From assembly GCF_001281265.1 (NCBI RefSeq), contig NZ_JXDB01000006.1:1-64000 (forward strand): 64,000 bases of DNA, in the 5' to 3' direction. Source of the DNA: Apilactobacillus kunkeei DSM 12361 = ATCC 700308 (lineage in GTDB: Bacteria > Bacillota > Bacilli > Lactobacillales > Lactobacillaceae). The notes beneath the pieces were generated by a model. That model was not told where the DNA came from. It searched no databases and saw nothing but the letters and a program-made list of their open reading frames with translations. Positions within the stretch are counted from its first letter, which is position 1. Each line of letters opens with the position of its first letter. Below, one piece after another: positions 58,172-64,000 of the stretch. The translations under genes and the position numbers were made by a program.

Positions 58172-60832
58172 ATGGCAAAAGAAACTGAAATGTCTACAAA
58201 GTATGACCATGACGCCGTTGAATCAGGTCGTTATGAAAAATGGCTAGAACAAGACGTTTTCAAACCAAGTGGTGACAAGAAGGCAAAACCTTACTCAATC
58301 GTCTTACCACCACCAAACGTTACTGGTAAGCTTCACTTGGGACATGCATGGGATACAACCCTACAAGACATGTTAATCAGACAAAAGAGAATGTTAGGAT
58401 ACGATACTCTATGGGTTCCTGGTATGGACCATGCTGGTATCGCTACTCAAGCTAAGGTTGAAGCTAAGTTAAGAGACCAAGGAGTTTCTCGTTACGACCT
58501 AGGTCGTGAAAAGTTTGTCGACAAAGTTTGGGAATGGAAAGATGAATACGCAGCAACTATCAAGAAACAATGGGCTAAGATGGGGCTTTCACTTGATTAC
58601 TCACGTGAACGTTTCACTTTAGACGATGGTTTATCAGAAGCTGTTCGCAAGGTCTTCGTTGATTTATACAACCAAGGTTTAATTTACCGTGGTGAATACA
58701 TTATCAACTGGGATCCACAAGCACAAACTGCTTTATCAGATATCGAAGTCATTCATAAAGATGATAAAGGTGCTTTCTACCATGTTAAGTACCCATTTGT
58801 AGACGGTACTACTTTTGATGGTAAAGACTATATTGAAATTGCCACTACACGTCCTGAAACTATGTTTGGGGATGTTTCCGTAGCTGTTAACCCAAGTGAT
58901 GAAAGATACAAAGACATCGTTGGTAAGAAGATTATGGTTCCTCTAGTGCAAAGAGAAATCCCAATCATTGCTGACCAATATGTAGACCCTGAATTTGGTA
59001 CTGGTATGGTTAAGATTACACCAGCCCATGACCCTAATGACTTCAAGGTTGGTAACAGACATGACTTAAAACGTATTAACACTATGAATGGTGACGCAAC
59101 TATGAACGAAAATGCCGGCAAGTACGTTGGTATGGACCGTTTTGATGCTAGAAAAGCTATGGTTGCTGACTTAGAAGACCAAGGTTACATGCTAAAGATT
59201 GACCCAATTGTTCACTCAGTTGGTCACTCAGAAAGAACCGGTGTTCAAGTTGAATCAAGACTTTCAACTCAATGGTTCGTTAAGATGCAACCACTAGCTG
59301 ACCGCGCAGTTAAGAACCAATCAACTGATGATAAGGTTAACTTCGTGCCAGAACGTTTTGAAAACACATTCACTCAATGGATGGATAACATTCATGACTG
59401 GGTTATTTCAAGACAACTATGGTGGGGTCACAGAATTCCAGCATGGTACAACAAGCAAACAGGCGAAATGTACGTTGGAATGGAAGCTCCTAAAGATGCT
59501 GAAAACTGGGAACAAGATCCAGACGTTCTAGATACTTGGTTCTCATCTGCATTATGGCCATTCTCAACATTAGGTTGGCCTGATGAAAACTCAGAAGACT
59601 TCAAGCGTTACTTCCCAACTAATACTTTAGTTACTGGTTACGACATTATCTTCTTCTGGGTATCAAGAATGATTTTCCAAAGTCTAACATTTACAGACCG
59701 TCGTCCATTCAAGGATGTTTTACTTCACGGACTAATGCGTGATGCACAAGGTCGTAAGATGAGTAAATCACTTGGTAATGGTATTGATCCAATGGATGTT
59801 ATCGATAAGTATGGGGTTGACGCATTACGTTGGTTCCTAGCTACTGGTAACACAGCTGGACAAGACGTTCGTTTCAGTTACGAAAAGATTGAAGCTGCTT
59901 GGAACTTCATTAACAAGTTATGGAACGCTAGTCGTTACGTAATCATGAACCTAGGTGACATGGAAAAACCAGAATTACCTGATTCATCAGAATGGAACTT
60001 AGCAGATAAGTGGATTTTAAGTAAGTTAAACAGCGTGGTAAACCAAGTTACTGATCACTTTGAAAAGTACAACTTTGGTGAAGCTGGCCGTGCATTATAC
60101 GACTTCATTTGGAATGACTTCTGTGATTGGTACATTGAAATGAGTAAAGAAACTCTAACTGGTGACGACGAAAAGGCTAAGAATAACACTAGAAACATCC
60201 TAGCTTACACATTAGACAAGATTTTGAAACTAATGCACCCAATGATGCCATTTGTTACTGAAAAGATTTGGTTAACAATGCCTCATGAAGGTGAATCAAT
60301 CGTTGTTGCTCCATACCCAGTTAACCATGACGAATTCAAGGATGCTAAGGCAGAAAAAGACATGGCTGCATTAATCGAATTGATTAAGGTAGTTAGAAAT
60401 ATCAGATCACAAGCTAATGCTCCAATGTCATCATCAATTGACCTATTGGTTAAGACTGATAATGACGAATTGAAGAACATCTTCGAAGAAAACAAGCATT
60501 ACATTGATCGTTTCTGTCATCCAAAGGAATTATCAATTGGTTCAGATGTTGTAGCTCCTAAGTTAGCTATGACTGGAATCATGACTGATGCTGAAATTAG
60601 TATTCCTTTAGCCGAACTAGTTGATTTAGATGAAGAAATTGCTAGAATCGAAAAGGAAATCGAAAACTACACATTTGAGGTACAACGTGCCGAAAAGAAA
60701 CTTGCTAACAAGAAGTTCGTTGACAATGCTCCAGAACAAGTTGTTAACGCTGAAAAAGAAAAGCAAGCTGATAACCAATCTAAGTTAGATGCTGCAAAGC
60801 AACGACTAGAAGAAATTAAGAGTCAAAAGTAA
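58172..60832 (+). CDS. valS: Valyl-tRNA synthetase
   Basis: Class I synthetase. Signature LHLGHAWD (HIGH-type) near residue 53 and KMSKSLGNG (KMSKS) near residue 530, an editing domain between them, and the C-terminal coiled coil typical of ValRS. About 886 residues. ATG 58172 follows GGAGGG; an upstream in-frame TTG lies within the T-box terminator. A terminator follows before folC. Confidence 0.97.
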   Translation: MAKETEMSTKYDHDAVESGRYEKWLEQDVFKPSGDKKAKPYSIVLPPPNVTGKLHLGHAWDTTLQDMLIRQKRMLGYDTLWVPGMDHAGIATQAKVEAKLRDQGVSRYDLGREKFVDKVWEWKDEYAATIKKQWAKMGLSLDYSRERFTLDDGLSEAVRKVFVDLYNQGLIYRGEYIINWDPQAQTALSDIEVIHKDDKGAFYHVKYPFVDGTTFDGKDYIEIATTRPETMFGDVSVAVNPSDERYKDIVGKKIMVPLVQREIPIIADQYVDPEFGTGMVKITPAHDPNDFKVGNRHDLKRINTMNGDATMNENAGKYVGMDRFDARKAMVADLEDQGYMLKIDPIVHSVGHSERTGVQVESRLSTQWFVKMQPLADRAVKNQSTDDKVNFVPERFENTFTQWMDNIHDWVISRQLWWGHRIPAWYNKQTGEMYVGMEAPKDAENWEQDPDVLDTWFSSALWPFSTLGWPDENSEDFKRYFPTNTLVTGYDIIFFWVSRMIFQSLTFTDRRPFKDVLLHGLMRDAQGRKMSKSLGNGIDPMDVIDKYGVDALRWFLATGNTAGQDVRFSYEKIEAAWNFINKLWNASRYVIMNLGDMEKPELPDSSEWNLADKWILSKLNSVVNQVTDHFEKYNFGEAGRALYDFIWNDFCDWYIEMSKETLTGDDEKAKNNTRNILAYTLDKILKLMHPMMPFVTEKIWLTMPHEGESIVVAPYPVNHDEFKDAKAEKDMAALIELIKVVRNIRSQANAPMSSSIDLLVKTDNDELKNIFEENKHYIDRFCHPKELSIGSDVVAPKLAMTGIMTDAEISIPLAELVDLDEEIARIEKEIENYTFEVQRAEKKLANKKFVDNAPEQVVNAEKEKQADNQSKLDAAKQRLEEIKSQK

Positions 60833-60846
60833 TTTAGATTAATTAA

Positions 60847-60878
60847 AGAGTCGGGCGATATTGGCCCGGCTCTTTTTT
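60847..60878 (+). terminator. Terminator between valS and folC
   Basis: AGAGTCGGGC-gatattg-GCCCGGCTCTTTTTT. The folC ribosome binding site lies directly after its T run, so folC depends on readthrough or an unseen promoter. Confidence 0.88.
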
Positions 60879-60893
60879 GAAGGGATGACAAAG

Positions 60894-62204
60894 ATGGATT
60901 ATGAAACAGCACTTAGCTTTATCCATGGTAGATATAAATTTAAAAAGCATCCAAGTTTAGACATTATCAAGGACCTTTTAAACCATTTAGGTAATCCACA
61001 AAAAGACATTAATGCTATTCATGTCGCTGGAACCAACGGGAAGGGGTCTACGGTGGCCTACCTTAGAAATATCTTTCAAGCAGACCATAAAACCGTCGGA
61101 ACATTCACGTCACCATTTTTAATTAAGTTCAATGAACGCATTAGTGTGGATGGTAATCCGATTTCAGACAATGAGCTAGTTGAATTAGTGGAAAAGATTA
61201 AACCAATTGCTGAAGAAATGGATGAAACAATCCCAGGTGGTGGTCCCACTGAATTTGAAATTATCACTGCCATGATGTTCTTATACTTCGCCAAGCATCC
61301 AGTTGATGTTGTGATTATCGAAGTCGGAATTGGCGGTATTTTGGACTCTACCAACGTGTTTGAACCAACTGTATCAGTGATTACAACGATTGGGATGGAT
61401 CACACGAAGCTATTAGGTGATACGATTCCAAAGATTGCTAGTCAAAAAGCGGGAATTATTAAACAAAATCGTCCGGTTGTAATCGGTAATGTCGACGACG
61501 ACGCGATGGAAGTGATCAAGAATAAGGCGGTAGAATTTGATGCACCGCTATACTCTTACGGCAGTGAGTTTAATACTTCTAAACCAGTCATGAACAACAA
61601 CTGGCAACAATCATTTGATTATGAAGATGATGACAACTTGGTTCGAAACATCAAGACCAGCTTGTTGGGTTTTTACCAACCCCACAATGCAGCATGTGCG
61701 ATTAAGGCATATGTTTTACATCAACAAGATAAGGGCAAAAAGGTAAATAATTTAGCAATCGTAAGTGGGATTAACAAAACAACTTGGCCAGGGCGTTTTG
61801 AAAGGGTTAACGACCAACCACTTGTTGTCTTAGATGGTGCCCACAATATCGATGCAGTTAACGAAATCAAGAAGTTATTAACTAAGGACTTCTCATCAAG
61901 CGAAATTTACATCATTATTGGTATTTTAGCCGATAAAGATTACATGGATATGTTGAATATTTTAGGTAGTATTAAGAATGTTCATTTAGTATTAACTAAG
62001 TTTGAGGCGTACGGTTCAAGACAAAGTGCGGATGTGGATGAGATAAGTGGTCAGATTAAGGCCGAAAATCCGGTGTCTGTTGTCGATGATTGGAAACAAG
62101 CAATTGCTCAAACTGCAGGTGAAATGTCGGAAGATGACATGATTTTAATCACTGGATCTCTATATTTCATCTCAGATGTGCGAAAATTATTCAAATTAGA
62201 ATAA
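60894..62204 (+). CDS. folC: Folylpolyglutamate / dihydrofolate synthase
   Basis: Mur-ligase-like enzyme adding glutamates to folates. P-loop HVAGTNGKGSTVAYL near residue 45, VIIEVGIGGILDSTNV and the C-terminal VLDGAHNIDAVNEI. About 436 residues. ATG 60894 is chosen because GAAGGG lies nine bases upstream; ATG 60885 overlaps that site. No promoter is evident between valS and folC. Confidence 0.94.
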   Translation: MDYETALSFIHGRYKFKKHPSLDIIKDLLNHLGNPQKDINAIHVAGTNGKGSTVAYLRNIFQADHKTVGTFTSPFLIKFNERISVDGNPISDNELVELVEKIKPIAEEMDETIPGGGPTEFEIITAMMFLYFAKHPVDVVIIEVGIGGILDSTNVFEPTVSVITTIGMDHTKLLGDTIPKIASQKAGIIKQNRPVVIGNVDDDAMEVIKNKAVEFDAPLYSYGSEFNTSKPVMNNNWQQSFDYEDDDNLVRNIKTSLLGFYQPHNAACAIKAYVLHQQDKGKKVNNLAIVSGINKTTWPGRFERVNDQPLVVLDGAHNIDAVNEIKKLLTKDFSSSEIYIIIGILADKDYMDMLNILGSIKNVHLVLTKFEAYGSRQSADVDEISGQIKAENPVSVVDDWKQAIAQTAGEMSEDDMILITGSLYFISDVRKLFKLE

Positions 62205-62291
62205 AAAATTGTTAAATTTTAAATTCTTTAATGATAAATGTTGCAAAATCGTATACACTAGAGAGTGTTATTAAAAATTAAAAAATAACTA

Positions 62292-62300
62292 TGGTATACT
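62292..62300 (+). promoter_or_regulatory. Extended -10 promoter of mreB
   Basis: TGGTATACT (62292-62300), 70 bp before the GTG start. No clear -35. Confidence 0.5.
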
Positions 62301-62370
62301 AAGATAGTATGCAAAAAAAGGTGAAATTAAAAATAGCCAGCCAAATGTAATTATGAAGGGATGAAAAACT

Positions 62371-63375
62371 GTGTTTGGATTTGGAACTAAAAATATTGGA
62401 ATTGATTTAGGAACTGCCAACACAATTGTTTACGTTGATGGTAAAGAAATTGTGTTAAGAGAACCTTCAGTTGTTGCTAAAAATACAAAAACTGGAGAAA
62501 TCGTTGCAGTTGGACAAGAAGCAAGAGATATGATTGGTCGTACTCCTGCTAGTATTTCTGCAATTAGACCTATGAAAGATGGGGTAATTGCTGATTACGA
62601 AACTACTGTTACAATGCTAAAATACTACATTAACAAGACTGTAGGACATGCTTCAGGTAAGCCTTACGTTATGGTTTGCGTACCAAGTGGTATTACTGCT
62701 GTTGAAAAGAGAGCCGTAATCGATGCAACTCGTGTGGCTGGTGCTAAGGATGCTTACGTAATTGAAGAACCTTTTGCAGCTGCCATTGGTGCTGGTCTAC
62801 CAATCATGGACCCAACTGGTAGCATGGTTGTTGATATTGGTGGTGGTACTACTGATGTTGCTACTATCTCATTAGGTGGTATCGTATCAAGTAGATCACT
62901 TCGTGTAGCCGGTGACCGTCTAAACGACGCAATTGCCGCTTACATCAGAAAAAAGTACAACCTACTAATCGGTGAAAGAACTGCTGAAAAGCTAAAATGG
63001 GATATCGGTTCAGCTTCAATTGAAGGTGCTAAAGATATCGAAAACGTTACTATTCGTGGTAGATACCTATTAACTGGTTTACCAAAGAGTGTGGAAATTA
63101 CTGCTGAAGACGTAGCAAACGCTATTTCAGAACCAATTCAAGAAATCATTGGAACTGTTAAGGAAACCCTTGAAGAAACATCTCCAGAAATCTCTGCCGA
63201 TGTTATCGATCATGGTATTGTCTTAACTGGTGGTGGTGCTTTATTGAAGAACTTACCACAAGTTATTTCAGAAGCTACTAAGGTTCCAGTTTCAATCGCT
63301 AAGAACCCGCTAGATTGTGTTGCAATCGGAACTGGTGAATCATTAAAGAGCATTGATATTATGAAGAGAAAATAG
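62371..63375 (+). CDS. mreB: Rod-shape-determining protein MreB
   Basis: Actin homologue organising lateral wall synthesis. Phosphate 1 ([15 protein letters not shown]), phosphate 2 ([15 protein letters not shown]) and adenosine motif ([13 protein letters not shown]). 334 residues. It starts at GTG 62371 after AAGGGATG. Followed by mreC, which marks it as the MreB of the mreBCD cluster; Mbl is the paralogue at 38449. The downstream hairpin suggests mRNA processing or partial termination. Confidence 0.96.
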   Translation: MFGFGTKNIGIDLGTANTIVYVDGKEIVLREPSVVAKNTKTGEIVAVGQEARDMIGRTPASISAIRPMKDGVIADYETTVTMLKYYINKTVGHASGKPYVMVCVPSGITAVEKRAVIDATRVAGAKDAYVIEEPFAAAIGAGLPIMDPTGSMVVDIGGGTTDVATISLGGIVSSRSLRVAGDRLNDAIAAYIRKKYNLLIGERTAEKLKWDIGSASIEGAKDIENVTIRGRYLLTGLPKSVEITAEDVANAISEPIQEIIGTVKETLEETSPEISADVIDHGIVLTGGGALLKNLPQVISEATKVPVSIAKNPLDCVAIGTGESLKSIDIMKRK

Positions 63376-63377
63376 AT

Positions 63378-63411
63378 TAAATAAGCGGGGAGGTTATCTT
63401 CCCGCTTATTT
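63378..63411 (+). terminator. Hairpin between mreB and mreC
   Basis: AAATAAGCGGG / CCCGCTTATTT stem with an 11-base loop. There is no true T run, so it may be a weak attenuator or a processing site. Confidence 0.45.
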
Positions 63412-63432
63412 ACTAGTTCGGAGGATTGAAAA

Positions 63433-64000
63433 ATGCGTAAGTTTTTCTCCAATCGAAAGTGGTTAACTGCCATTTTGATTTTTATTATTTGTTTAGGTTT
63501 TATTTCCGTTTCTGTTTCAACCAGAAATAACAAATCAATGCCACCATTTATCCAACGTTTTGGAAATGATGTGGTAGGAATTGCTAGTTGGACTGTTGCT
63601 GTTCCTGCAAACTCAGTTAGACATGCCGGTGAAACTGTAAACAATCTAATTAACACATACAAAGAAAATCAAAAGCTAAAAGCACAAGTAGAAACAATTA
63701 CAGCAACCAAGGTTAGAGACCAAGCTATTCAAAGCGAAAATGATCAACTAAAACGTGAACTTAAAATTAAAAGTGGTTTAGCTGATTACAATCCAATTGT
63801 TGCTGAAGCTTTAGTTAGAACTCCATCAGCATGGAACGACCAATTTGTTATCAACAAAGGTTCATCTGCTGGGGTTAAGAAGAACATGTCTGTTCTTGGC
63901 GCTAAGGGATTAATTGGACGCGTCATCGAAGTTAATAACAGTAACAGTAAAGTAGAACTAATTTCTAACACTGTTGATACTGATAACAAGTTCCCAGTTG
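63433..64000 (+). CDS. mreC: Rod-shape-determining protein MreC (partial, 5' part)
   Basis: Bitopic scaffold between MreB and the PBP/RodA machinery. The visible 189 codons give a short basic tail, one membrane helix (residues 10-30, AILIFIICLGFISVSVS), a coiled coil (about 75-115) and the start of the beta domain (QFVINKGSSAGVKKNMSVLGAKGLIGRV). AGGAT-type site (GGAGG) lies 7 bp before ATG 63433. It continues past the window. Confidence 0.95.
   Translation, partial: MRKFFSNRKWLTAILIFIICLGFISVSVSTRNNKSMPPFIQRFGNDVVGIASWTVAVPANSVRHAGETVNNLINTYKENQKLKAQVETITATKVRDQAIQSENDQLKRELKIKSGLADYNPIVAEALVRTPSAWNDQFVINKGSSAGVKKNMSVLGAKGLIGRVIEVNNSNSKVELISNTVDTDNKFPV

Noticed and set aside
63210-63662. 150-aa minus-strand ORF over mreB/mreC
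   Set aside because: Antisense to two clear genes; no ribosome binding site.

Overview
The window is a low-GC Firmicutes chromosome segment, most likely from a heterofermentative lactobacillus (Apilactobacillus/Fructilactobacillus-like). Four things point to Lactobacillaceae: the block tdk-prfA-prmC-tsaC-glyA-upp-atpBEFHAGDC-DUF1146-murA-mbl-yidD-DUF2969-rodA; a KxYKxGKxW-signal glucansucrase-type (GH70) protein; T-box leaders; and a phenylalanine-type D-Ala ligase typical of intrinsically vancomycin-resistant lactobacilli. The genus is inference.

Layout. 1-8.2 kb is accessory: the end of an IS3-family element, a secreted GH20 (dispersin-like) hexosaminidase, and a type I restriction-modification locus whose hsdM has an in-frame stop. 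8.2-12.5 kb holds a candidate small RNA, an EamA transporter, tmRNA, two divergent tRNA genes with C34 anticodons, and several small membrane or unknown proteins. 13-17.6 kb holds a large secreted GH70-like protein with degenerate catalytic motifs, nicotinamidase, and two orphan genes. 17.7-22.3 kb is a heterodimeric ABC exporter plus a serine beta-lactamase-like hydrolase. 22.3-24.4 kb is gatD/murT (lipid II amidation).

24.5-41.2 kb is the core block: thymidine kinase, release factor 1 and its methylase, tRNA t6A synthesis, SHMT, uracil salvage, the F1Fo ATPase operon, MurA, Mbl, YidD and RodA. A methionine T-box then controls metNIQ, followed by a YtrA-type regulator with its ABC transporter, ddl, a DNA glycosylase and an XRE regulator. 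48.9-52.9 kb is mostly minus strand (usp, rarA, yueI, rpsD with a structured leader, a GAF-domain Met-sulfoxide reductase). 53-64 kb carries ezrA, a cysteine desulfurase with thiI, tpx, T-box-valS, folC, mreB and the start of mreC.

Functionally the region is rich in cell-wall growth genes (murT/gatD, murA, mbl, rodA, ddl, ezrA, mreB, mreC), translation (prfA, prmC, tsaC, valS, rpsD, tRNAs, tmRNA) and RNA-based control (two T-boxes, a probable S4 leader, a candidate sRNA). The items most worth a second look are the split hsdM, the candidate sRNA at 8301-8434, the degenerate GH70 protein, the rpsD leader and the perfect inverted repeat upstream of the atp promoter. I found no CRISPR array, prophage or obviously new multi-gene defence system.
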